From: Austwickia sp039812465
GTDB taxonomy: Bacteria > Actinomycetota > Actinomycetes > Actinomycetales > Dermatophilaceae
Direction of reading: 5' to 3'
DNA: 15,401 bases
Assembly: GCA_039812465.1 (NCBI GenBank)
Contig: JBDIAS010000075.1
Span: 1-15,401, forward strand
Both the position numbers and the translations under genes were made by a program. Shown in pieces: positions 1-5,693 of the stretch. Below the pieces are notes generated by a model. The model was not told where the DNA came from and ran no database searches. It worked only from the letters and a program-made list of their open reading frames with translations. Every line of letters starts with the position of its first letter. The stretch's first letter is position 1.

Positions 1-571
1 CCAGGTTGTACGCCTGCGTGTCCGAGGCGATGGCGCAGTTCTGCGAGGTCTTCGCCGTCGCCTGGGACTTCACCATGGGGAAGTTGACCGCCTGGGGCAG
101 GGCGCCGGTGGGCTTGATGCCCCCGAAACGGAGCGCGGGCGAACCGTTGGGGAAGTGGTTGTAGGAGAACTGGGCGATATTGTCCTCGTCGACCGGCACG
201 GCGTAGCCGCTCGGCTGGGTGACGAAGACCGTCATCCGGTCGAACACCGGGAGCTGGTAGGCACCGTCGGCGTCGGTCGTGACGACGTCGCGGCCGTTCG
301 ACACGGTGACTCCGGGGATGCCCTTCTCGTTCTCGTCGCGGGTGGAGTTGCGGTTGCCGTCCACGAAGACCGTGCCGGTCAGGACCTCCGGGTCGGCGGC
401 CCGGCCTCGGACGACCTGCACGTGGCCGGTGTAGTCGTCGCGGACCGTCTCGGCGGCGCGCGTGGGGTCCACGGGCGGGGCGGAGGCGGCGTACGAGGGG
501 GCGGCGGGGGAAAGAGCCAGGCCGACCACGGGGAGGAAGGCCGCGGCGAGGCGACGATGTGCGATGCGCAT
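1..571 (-). CDS. Secreted calcineurin-like metallophosphoesterase, N-terminal part (cut by window edge)
   Basis: Only the first 190 codons lie in the window. Residues 1-28 form a Sec-type signal peptide: an arginine-rich start, a hydrophobic stretch at 8-20, and SYA|ASA as a plausible cleavage site. Residues 65-115 match the B-like or carboxypeptidase-regulatory-like fold found N-terminal to some bacterial phosphoesterases (GTVFVDGNRN at 66-75, TTDADGAYQLPV at 98-109). Near the edge, IASDTQ (181-186) resembles the first metal-ligand motif (SDTQ/SDPQ) of that subclass, with Asp184 as candidate ligand, so the catalytic domain continues off the window. The start is the ATG preceded by GGAGAG. 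The protein is inferred to be an exported phosphoesterase of unknown substrate. Family assignment is from remembered motifs, and the catalytic domain itself cannot be inspected. Confidence 0.8.
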   Translation of the reverse strand, partial: MRIAHRRLAAAFLPVVGLALSPAAPSYAASAPPVDPTRAAETVRDDYTGHVQVVRGRAADPEVLTGTVFVDGNRNSTRDENEKGIPGVTVSNGRDVVTTDADGAYQLPVFDRMTVFVTQPSGYAVPVDEDNIAQFSYNHFPNGSPALRFGGIKPTGALPQAVNFPMVKSQATAKTSQNCAIASDTQAYNL

Positions 572-764
572 GAGCTCTCCTGTGAGGGGCGGGGCGAAAG
601 CCATTGGGGCCGAAGGATTCTGGCCCAGCGCCTAACCTGGCGAGCCCGAGTGACGCCCACGTGGACGCCACGCCAGCAGCCGATGTCGATCGCGCGCTCG
701 GCACGTACAGGGGGAAAACTCTTGGGCAACACAGGGATCGACGGGTTTGGGGCACCCGCGACGG

Positions 765-1592
765 TTAGCGTTCCGCGACGCTCTGGCGGTGTTCCTGGGC
801 GACGTCGCGCACGGTCGGGGCGCGATCCTTGGTCCGCAGGCGCACGTAGAGCCAGTGCCCCAGCGCCACGGCCAGCGCCCAGGCCAGCCCGGCCGCCGCC
901 CCGGCCAGCACGTCCGTCAGCCAGTGGTGCCCGAGATAGACGCGGGACAGCGCCATGAGCGCGCAGAAACACACGAGGGCGGCCACGGTGAGCGCGCGAC
1001 CGATCCGGCTCATCACGTACATCAACACCAGGTATGCCAGCACCGTGGCCACGACGACGGCGTTGAGGGTATGTCCGCTGGGGAAGCTGGCCGAGCTCTC
1101 CAGCGGGGGCACCGCCTCCTCGTAGGGCGGGCGCGCCCGCGCCGTGAGTTCCTTGCCTTGCGTGGTCAGGATCAACGACCCGGCGGTGGCCGCGATCATC
1201 AACACGATCGGCGTCCGAGTGCGCCACCACCACGCCAGGATCACGACCACGGTGGTGGCCAGGATCGGCATCCCGATCTTGCCGCCAAGTTGCGTGTACG
1301 CCGTCGCCGCCGTGTCCAGCCAGCCCTCCCGGTGCGCGACCATCCAGGACTGCACCGGCCGGTCGACCATGTCGGCCGCGCCGCCGGACTTGACGCCCTC
1401 GTAGATCTCGTCGAGGGAGTGCGTGGCCAGGATCATGACCGCGAACGCGGCCACGACGGGGATGAGCCCGAGGACGCGCGCCTGGCGCTTCGTGGCGCGC
1501 CCCGGACTGACCCGGCCCGGGGCGAGCTCGACCGCCCGGATCCTCGGATCGCGGGGCGGTGCGGGGTCGCGTCCGGACCTGTCGGCTGTCAT
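765..1592 (-). CDS. PAP2-family membrane phosphatase
   Basis: A 275-residue integral membrane protein with all three signatures of the type 2 phosphatidic acid phosphatase family. These are K147-x6-R154-P155, PSGH at 171-174, and S216-R217-x5-H223-x3-D227. Hydrophobic segments lie near 40-58, 108-123, 128-143, 176-192, 199-214 and 227-248. Family members dephosphorylate lipid phosphates such as phosphatidic acid, phosphatidylglycerol phosphate or undecaprenyl pyrophosphate, with the active site facing the outside; the substrate cannot be told here. The ATG at 1592 is chosen because AGGAGA precedes it by about 8 bases. The frame stays open upstream past an ATG at 1643 to 1760, but that extension is hydrophilic and low-complexity and overlaps a CGACA repeat. 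No nearby gene suggests a pathway. Confidence 0.9.
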   Translation of the reverse strand: MTADRSGRDPAPPRDPRIRAVELAPGRVSPGRATKRQARVLGLIPVVAAFAVMILATHSLDEIYEGVKSGGAADMVDRPVQSWMVAHREGWLDTAATAYTQLGGKIGMPILATTVVVILAWWWRTRTPIVLMIAATAGSLILTTQGKELTARARPPYEEAVPPLESSASFPSGHTLNAVVVATVLAYLVLMYVMSRIGRALTVAALVCFCALMALSRVYLGHHWLTDVLAGAAAGLAWALAVALGHWLYVRLRTKDRAPTVRDVAQEHRQSVAER

Positions 1593-1739
1593 GGACCGAC
1601 TCTCCTGGAAGTGCGGTGGGTTGTGCAGCTTGATGTACGGCATGTCTTCGCCCGCGCAGCGTCCACGGCACCCGGGCAGGTTTGAGGCCACCGGTGCGGC
1701 GGGTATCTGCCACGTGGCCGAGGGCAGCCAGAAGCCGTT

Positions 1740-1764
1740 CGACACGACACGACACGACACGACA
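1740..1764. repeat. CGACA x5 pentanucleotide repeat
   Basis: Five perfect tandem copies of CGACA lie in the spacer between the divergent PAP2 (minus) and DJ-1/PfpI (plus) genes. A second short direct repeat (GTCGGTGACGAC-like, about 1780-1807) follows. The tract could vary in length by slipped-strand mispairing and change promoter spacing, but no clear promoter was identified here. It lies upstream of the favoured PAP2 start, so it is probably non-coding. Confidence 0.8.
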
Positions 1765-1832
1765 AGGCGCCGGCGACGGCATCGGTGACGACGTCGGTGA
1801 CGACAACGTCAGCACGCTGATGAGGAGGCGAG

Positions 1833-2549
1833 ATGGCCAAGAAGAACGCGGCGAAGGGCAAGCGTGTCCTCGCGGTGGTCACGAGCGCGGCGGAGTACGA
1901 GGCGGTCGGTTACCGGACCGGGCTGTGGCTGGGGGAGCTCACGCACTTCTATGACGCGGTGACGAAGGCCGGTCACGAGGTGGTGATCGCCTCGGTCGCC
2001 GGGGGCCGCGTGCCGTTGGATCCCGAGAGCCTGGGAACGCTCATGCTCAAGCTCGGGGGCACCGGCAAGCGGTACGAGGAGCGGGCCTTCATGGATCTGC
2101 TCGCGCAGACGCCGAGCCTGCGCGACATCGACGACGATCCGTTCGACGCGATCTACCTCACCGGCGGCCACGGCACGATGTTCGACTTCCCGGACAACCC
2201 CGATCTGGCTCGCGTGATCCAGCGCCTCGACGCGCAAGGGCGGGTCGTCTCCGCCGTCTGCCACGGGCCCGCCGGGTTCCTCGGCGTCCGGCGCGAGGAC
2301 GGCTCGGCGTTCCTCAAGGGCCGGAAGGTGACCGGCTTCAGCTGGCCCGAGGAGAAGCTCGCCGGCCGCGCGGACGCCGTCCCCTTCCGGCTGGACAAGC
2401 GCCTCGAGCAGGAAGGCGCCTCCTATTCCAAGGCGCTCCGCCCGATGGCGTCGAAGGTCGTCGTCGACGGTCGCCTTGTGACCGGCCAAAACCCCAGCAG
2501 CGCCAGAGGCGTCGCCAAGGAGGTCCTGAGGCTCCTCAGGAAGGCCTGA
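1833..2549 (+). CDS. DJ-1/PfpI (type 1 glutamine amidotransferase-like) protein
   Basis: A 238-residue single-domain cytosolic protein of the DJ-1/PfpI superfamily. The nucleophile elbow is AVCHGP (141-146), giving Cys143 and His144. The conserved acidic residue is probably Glu35 in LGELTHFY, and the GGHGTMFDFP segment (111-120) corresponds to the substrate-loop motif of the Hsp31-like branch. Family members include glutathione-independent glyoxalases (methylglyoxal to lactate), chaperones and peptidases; the E...GGHGTM...CHGP pattern fits the Hsp31-like branch best, but this is inference. The start has an excellent AGGAGG at 1823-1828, four bases upstream. The gene is convergent with the MurB-like gene and overlaps its end by 14 bases. 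No operon partner is evident. Confidence 0.88.
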   Translation: MAKKNAAKGKRVLAVVTSAAEYEAVGYRTGLWLGELTHFYDAVTKAGHEVVIASVAGGRVPLDPESLGTLMLKLGGTGKRYEERAFMDLLAQTPSLRDIDDDPFDAIYLTGGHGTMFDFPDNPDLARVIQRLDAQGRVVSAVCHGPAGFLGVRREDGSAFLKGRKVTGFSWPEEKLAGRADAVPFRLDKRLEQEGASYSKALRPMASKVVVDGRLVTGQNPSSARGVAKEVLRLLRKA

Positions 2550-3213
2550 ATTGGACCTGAGGCGAGCCATCACCCGATGCTGCGAGCACCATCGTTCGGA
2601 CGCGCTCGAGGGGCGCTCGTTCCCCGAGCTCCAACCCGAGGGCGCGGGCCAGGCCCTCGTCGCGGATGGGGTCCGACAGGTCGCCCTGCCGGAAGAGGAA
2701 CTCGACGCTGAGGATCACGTAGCGCGCCGAGCCGTCCGGCAGGCGTGCGCGGGAGAAGCGCGACCCCTCGCCGTCGAAGCCACAGTCCACGGCCGCGAAT
2801 CGGCGCGTACCGTCCGCCTCCCGATCGAAGGTGCGCACGGCGGCGACGGCGTCGCCCACCGCCTGACCGCAGGACCGGGCGTTGGCGGCCGTGACGCCGC
2901 TGACGGATCCCGGCAGGCCCGAGAGGCGCTCGATGCCGACCCAATCCCGCTGGACGGCCATGGCCACGACGTCGTCCCACGGCCAGCCCGCTCCCACCGC
3001 GACCTGCACCGCGCCGCAGAACGCGAGGGCATCCTCGCCGCAGTCGGCGTCGTTGACGGACAGGTCGCGCGCGGTCACCCGGACTATCCGGCCCCCGGCA
3101 GCGTGCGGCTCCTCCGGGTCGCCGGGACCGATGACCCGCACGGGCACGCCCGCGGCGTCGGCCTCCCGGACGGCCTGGATGAGCTCCGTCTCGGTGCGCG
3201 CGACGACCTCCAT
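2536..3213 (-). CDS. Truncated MurB-like FAD-binding protein (lacks C-terminal substrate domain)
   Basis: The 225-residue product resembles the FAD-binding (PCMH-type) half of UDP-N-acetylenolpyruvoylglucosamine reductase. Matching pieces are VAVGAGWPWDDVV (71-83), IERLSGLPGSVSG (94-106), GQAVGDAVAAVRTFD (116-130), the CGFDGEGSRFSR block (144-155), and the linker GLARALGLELGERAPLERVR (187-206). The frame stops just where MurB normally continues into the C-terminal domain with the SxGSFF serine and catalytic glutamate, so both are absent. Other changes are the FAD-loop GGGSN position reading IGPGDPEEP and the usual CGFGYR reading CGFDGE. MurB catalysis is therefore unlikely. The ATG at 3213 has GGAGG about 8 bases upstream; an earlier in-frame ATG at 3252 has a poorly placed ribosome site. 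The 3' end overlaps the convergent gene, suggesting truncation by rearrangement. It may be a decaying paralogue or a repurposed flavin binder. Confidence 0.65.
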   Translation of the reverse strand: MEVVARTETELIQAVREADAAGVPVRVIGPGDPEEPHAAGGRIVRVTARDLSVNDADCGEDALAFCGAVQVAVGAGWPWDDVVAMAVQRDWVGIERLSGLPGSVSGVTAANARSCGQAVGDAVAAVRTFDREADGTRRFAAVDCGFDGEGSRFSRARLPDGSARYVILSVEFLFRQGDLSDPIRDEGLARALGLELGERAPLERVRTMVLAASGDGSPQVQFRPS

Positions 3214-3263
3214 GGGCTTGTCCTCCGTCCTTGAGTGGCTCCCGTGGCTCATCCTTCGGTCGT

Positions 3264-3500
3264 TCAGTCCTCGGGCAGCGCGGCGAACGCCTTCTTGGCG
3301 CCGAGGTACCAGTCCAGCGACTTCTTGGGCCGCAACCAGCGACCCTTCATCTCCTTGGCGGCCTGCTCGTGGCTCGCGTCACCGGCGGCCACCGCCTCCT
3401 TCAGGTGCTGATCCTGTGCCTTGATCACGTCGTCGGCGCTCTCGCCGCGGTGTGGGTGGTCGCAGGGTCCGCCGAGCTGACGGCAGGTCATGGTCTTCAT
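3264..3500 (-). CDS. DUF1059-like small protein
   Basis: A 78-residue soluble protein. It opens with MKTMTCRQLGGPCDHPHRGE, a cysteine/histidine cluster (Cys6, Cys13, His15, His17) resembling DUF1059 small proteins, which are presumed to bind metal. The rest is charged and helical, with a C-terminal MKGRWLRPKKSLDWYLGAKK stretch. The start is well supported: GAGGAGAG lies just upstream of the ATG at 3500. The frame is open far upstream but reads non-coding-like sequence. It ends 50 bases before the MurB-like start on the same strand, so the two may be co-transcribed. Function is unknown, and the metal-binding idea is inferred from the cysteine/histidine pattern only. Confidence 0.72.
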   Translation of the reverse strand: MKTMTCRQLGGPCDHPHRGESADDVIKAQDQHLKEAVAAGDASHEQAAKEMKGRWLRPKKSLDWYLGAKKAFAALPED

Positions 3501-3570
3501 GGTCGCTCTCCTCGAGGGTGGTGTCGACGTGGGGATGGCGTGGACGTGATGCTGGAGGCGCGGCCCGCGT

Positions 3571-3587
3571 GGCGGCGTTCCGCCGCC
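3571..3587. other. Perfect 7-bp hairpin at the sigma-remnant junction
   Basis: GGCGGCG-TTC-CGCCGCC is a perfect 7-bp inverted repeat with a 3-base loop. It sits exactly where similarity to an ECF sigma factor ends and 70 bases upstream of the DUF1059-like start. It could be a transcript hairpin, a weak attenuator, or a deletion scar. It has no U-tract, so it is not called a terminator. Confidence 0.5.
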
Positions 3588-3588
3588 G

Positions 3589-3672
3589 GGCCTCATGCGC
3601 GTCGCCCAGGACACCCGATGCGATGCGCAGCAGTCGCGGCCGCTCGGCCTCGAAGGCGGTGGTCCGGTCCAT
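3589..3672 (-). pseudogene. Remnant of an ECF (SigJ-like) sigma factor N-terminus
   Basis: From an ATG at 3672, preceded by a strong GGGAGGGGGG tract, the frame reads MDRTTAFEAERPRLLRIASG then VLGDAHEA. This closely resembles the region-2 start of SigJ-type extracytoplasmic sigma factors (FExxRPRLxxxAxxxLGxxxEAEDxVQ). Similarity stops abruptly after HEA, where AEDVVQ would follow, and the sequence becomes RRRNAATRA, low-complexity and without sigma motifs. The frame then continues across the DUF1059-like gene in the wrong frame. I read this as the 5' end of a sigma gene whose remainder was deleted, leaving its ribosome site next to the DUF1059-like gene. With only about 28 residues, chance resemblance is possible. 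Confidence 0.45.
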
Positions 3673-3700
3673 GGCGCCCCCCTCCCTGTGGCTGTTCGGG

Positions 3701-3854
3701 TCAGTGTCCTCTTTCGGCGAGGTCGGCTTGTGCTGAGACGCCGCGGAGCATGAAGCCCGCGAAGATTGCCGGCCAAGATGGCGGCGGCGATTCCGCCGGT
3801 CATGGAGCGCGTCAAGAACGCCCGCGCATGCCGCGAGTTGTAGCGTGCCGTCAT
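3701..3854 (-). pseudogene. Frameshifted single-pass membrane peptide gene, coupled to the RHH gene
   Basis: The ATG at 3854 lies two bases after the TGA of the RHH gene, the spacing of translational coupling. The first 29 codons read MTARYNSRHARAFLTRSMTG then GIAAAILAG with mostly G/C third positions. Then one extra A (in GGC-A-ATC) shifts the good frame by +1, and the reading IFAGFMLRGVSAQADLAERG-H-stop continues with mostly G/C third positions to a TGA at 3701. Joined, the product is 50 residues with a basic N-terminus and one continuous hydrophobic helix (about residues 20-36) that spans the frameshift. The unshifted frame instead turns arginine-rich with poor codon bias. The cause may be a natural mutation, a sequencing error or recoding. 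Function is unknown. Confidence 0.5.
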
Positions 3855-3855
3855 C

Positions 3856-4101
3856 TCAGGCAGGTCGGGAGAGCTCGTGTTCCACAGCCCTACGGATCCA
3901 AGACGAGACCGACCGATCATCAGCTTCGGCGGCACGCTTGACCTCTTCGAGCAGGTCAGCCGGGAAGCGCACCGGCACGGGCGCGCTCAGCGCACGCCGA
4001 CGGCGGCGCGGCCGGCCTTGCGGGTCCTGGTTCCGAGGATCTGCGTAGAACGCATGCTCCTCATCGGGGGTCATTTGGCGAGTGGTCTGGTCAGTGCTCA
4101 T
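3856..4101 (-). CDS. RHH (CopG/Arc-type) DNA-binding protein, probable antitoxin
   Basis: An 81-residue protein. The C-terminal half, PVPVRFPADLLEEVKRAAEA at 41-60 followed by DDRSVSSWIRRAVEHEL, has the pattern of a ribbon-helix-helix domain: a short beta strand (VPVRF), helix 1 (ADLLEEVKRAAEA), a turn, and helix 2 (SVSSWIRRAVEHEL). The N-terminal half is acidic, then has an RPRRRRR basic patch. In antitoxins of this type, one part binds the operator as a dimer and the other wraps the toxin. The start overlaps the end of the upstream gene by 11 bases, typical of a toxin-first two-gene operon (the BrnTA order). Autoregulation is expected from family knowledge, but no operator was identified. 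Confidence 0.75.
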   Translation of the reverse strand: MSTDQTTRQMTPDEEHAFYADPRNQDPQGRPRRRRRALSAPVPVRFPADLLEEVKRAAEADDRSVSSWIRRAVEHELSRPA

Positions 4102-4357
4102 TACGGTCCCTCCGGTAGGTGGCGGCGAGGCCCGAAGATGCCTCGTAGCAGCCGATCGGCCGACACCTGGTGAGGTCGCCCGAACGGGATGCGGCCAGCG
4201 GGATCACGAGAACGCGTCCGTCGACCTCGGCGAGCATCAGCCAATGGGCAGGGGGCTTGGCAGGGTAGAACAGCGGTTCGCTGTTCCACGCGTCGACCAC
4301 ATCGCCCATCCCCAGATGTGGATGCTTGAACAGGTGGGCAGATCGTGCAGTCTGCAC
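4091..4357 (-). CDS. Putative toxin of a toxin-antitoxin pair
   Basis: An 88-residue protein upstream of and overlapping the RHH gene. It begins at GTG 4357, the only usable start before an in-frame stop 12 codons upstream, and its ribosome site is weak. Residues 8-26 (HLFKHPHLGMGDVVDAWNS) look like the helix that opens many small RelE/BrnT-sized toxins. A beta-rich part follows (HWLMLAEVDGRVLVIPLA, 38-55), then a basic tail with CRPIGCYEA and RDRNEH. The toxin role is inferred from size, gene order, overlap and the RHH partner. I do not recognise a named toxin family, and the catalytic residues of RelE or BrnT cannot be assigned. The start codon is uncertain. Confidence 0.55.
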   Translation of the reverse strand: MQTARSAHLFKHPHLGMGDVVDAWNSEPLFYPAKPPAHWLMLAEVDGRVLVIPLAASRSGDLTRCRPIGCYEASSGLAATYRRDRNEH

Positions 4358-4403
4358 AGCATCTCGACAGTGTGACCGGTCGACACACGGACGTCACCCG
4401 GGG

Positions 4404-5255
4404 TCACCGGCGCGGCTTGCCCCAGCCCGTCATCATTTCCGCGGTCGCCGCGTCGTAGTGCGAGAAGAACGCGCTCTCGCCCTCGTCCAGGCCGCGCAAG
4501 GCGTCCATCTCGTGCTCGCTCAACGTGAAATCGAAGACGGCGAGGTTCTCCTCCATTCGTTCGCGCCGCACGGACTTGGGGATGACGACGACGTCGCTCT
4601 GGATCAGGAACCGCAGGATGACCTGGGCGACGGACTTGCCGTGGCCCGCGCCGATCTCGGCGATGACGGGGTTGGTGAAGATGTCCTTGCGGCCCTCCGC
4701 GAACGGGCCCCAGGACTCATGGGTTACGCCGTATTTGGCCATGACGTCGTGTGCGGCGCGCTGCTGGAAGAACGGGTGGGTCTCGACCTGGTTCACGGCG
4801 GGGACGACCTCGGCGAACCGCGCGATGTCGATCAGCCGGTCCGGGTAGAAGTTGCTGACGCCGATCGCTCGCACCTTGCCGTCGCGCAGCGCCGCCTCCA
4901 TCGCCCGATAGGCGCCGTAATAGTCGCCGAACGGCTGGTGGATCAGGAGCAGGTCGATGTAGTCGGTCTGCAGCCTGGCCAGGGAGTCCTCGATCGAGGC
5001 AGCCGCGCGCTGCTCGTCTGCGTTGGAGATCCACACCTTCGTGGTGAGGAAGAGCTCCTCGCGCGGGACACCACACTTCGCCACGGCGGCGCCCACGCCG
5101 TCCTCGTTGCGATAGGCCTGCGCGGTGTCGATCGACCGATAGCCGACGGCGATCGCGTCCGCGACGCAGCGCTCGCACTCGGCCGGATCGACCTGGTAGA
5201 CGCCATAACCCAGCATTGGCATGACGACCCCGTTGTTCAGCGTGACGTGCTCCAT
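4404..5255 (-). CDS. Aldo/keto reductase (AKR5-like, 2,5-diketo-D-gluconate reductase type)
   Basis: A 283-residue cytosolic NADPH-dependent oxidoreductase with the full catalytic tetrad: Asp43 and Tyr48 in SIDTAQAYRNE, Lys73 in TTKVW, and His106 in LIHQPFGD. IPKSVRRERMEEN (234-246) is the NADP(H) phosphate-binding segment, and GVSNF (136-140) is also typical. It reduces carbonyls to alcohols, but the physiological substrate cannot be read from sequence. Length is normal for the family. The ATG at 5255 has an AAGGGG tract about 9 bases upstream. It reads the same way as the downstream toxin/antitoxin pair (46-base gap), but a functional link is doubtful. A second, distinct aldo/keto reductase lies at the right end of the window. 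Confidence 0.92.
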   Translation of the reverse strand: MEHVTLNNGVVMPMLGYGVYQVDPAECERCVADAIAVGYRSIDTAQAYRNEDGVGAAVAKCGVPREELFLTTKVWISNADEQRAAASIEDSLARLQTDYIDLLLIHQPFGDYYGAYRAMEAALRDGKVRAIGVSNFYPDRLIDIARFAEVVPAVNQVETHPFFQQRAAHDVMAKYGVTHESWGPFAEGRKDIFTNPVIAEIGAGHGKSVAQVILRFLIQSDVVVIPKSVRRERMEENLAVFDFTLSEHEMDALRGLDEGESAFFSHYDAATAEMMTGWGKPRR

Positions 5256-5299
5256 CGACTCGACCCCTTCGCCCGCGGACGGTTCGCTCTCACCTCGAG

Positions 5300-5305
5300 A
5301 CGCTA
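5300..5305 (-). promoter_or_regulatory. Candidate -10 element for the aldo/keto reductase
   Basis: On the minus strand this reads TAGCGT, a TAnnnT actinobacterial -10, about 45 bases upstream of the ATG at 5255. The same hexamer occurs upstream of the P450. The -35 is not convincing (GTCGGA with a 16-base spacer). Confidence 0.4.
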
Positions 5306-5366
5306 GCGGGTGGGCCGTCTTTCCGACGTCTGGGGCGCCGTCGACCGGTCGCCCAGTCCGACAGCC

Positions 5367-5570
5367 CTACGCGTCCGCCTCGTCGATCGAGATCGCCCCG
5401 GTCAGGCCGAGCGCCGCGGCCGCCCGGATCGCGCCCCGCCTGTCCTGCGGCGGGTCCGCCGCGATGACGTACGACACCGCGTCCTCCTCGCGCTGGTCGA
5501 AGACGTCCGGCGCACTCAGGACGCACTGCCCCGCGCCGATGCACTTCGTCTCGTCGATGCGGATGCGCAT
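5367..5570 (-). CDS. P450-associated [3Fe-4S]-type ferredoxin lacking its third cysteine
   Basis: A 67-residue protein that matches the short actinobacterial ferredoxins found beside P450 genes. MRIRIDETKCIGAGQC carries Cys10 and Cys16, then VLSAPDVFDQ, then the C-terminal block AAALGLTGAISIDE. In the family that block reads ALCPxGAI, with the third cluster ligand and a proline. Here Gly55 (GGC) and Leu56 (CTG) stand in their place, each one base from TGC and CCG. Two cysteines cannot ligate a normal [3Fe-4S] cluster, so electron transfer to the P450 is doubtful. The ATG at 5570 has GGAGGAGA four to five bases upstream; a longer frame to 5618 lacks family similarity. It is divergent from the P450. 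It may be a decayed gene, or a repurposed one since the frame is intact. Confidence 0.85.
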   Translation of the reverse strand: MRIRIDETKCIGAGQCVLSAPDVFDQREEDAVSYVIAADPPQDRRGAIRAAAALGLTGAISIDEADA

Positions 5571-5653
5571 ACCGTCTCCTCCTCGGTTCGCTCCCCGTCC
5601 GTGCCGGGGACGACTCACAGGTGGGTCGCAACGTCAGCGGGCCGACCTCTCGT

Positions 5654-5659
5654 TAGCGT
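5654..5659 (+). promoter_or_regulatory. Candidate -10 element for the P450 gene
   Basis: TAGCGT fits TAnnnT. A transcript starting about 7 bases downstream (near 5666) would begin after the first in-frame ATG (5661) but before the AGGAGG at 5680-5685, which supports translation from the ATG at 5694. No strong -35 was seen. Confidence 0.45.
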
Positions 5660-5693
5660 AATGAGCACCGACGACGCGCAGGAGGGGACCGCG

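Noticed and set aside
379..1815. A 478-codon minus-strand frame spanning the phosphoesterase start and PAP2
   Set aside because: It crosses two real genes in the wrong frame, and PAP2 motifs appear only in the adjacent frame.
3379..3588. Continuation of the sigma-like frame as a real protein
   Set aside because: After residue 28 it is Arg/Pro-rich, lacks sigma motifs and runs out of frame through the DUF1059-like gene.
4091..4357. Naming the toxin-like gene brnT or relE
   Set aside because: Gene order and the RHH partner fit, but I could not assign the family's catalytic or conserved residues.
5661..5693. ATG at 5661 as the P450 start
   Set aside because: It lies next to the probable -10 and has no ribosome site, while the ATG at 5694 has AGGAGG at ideal spacing.
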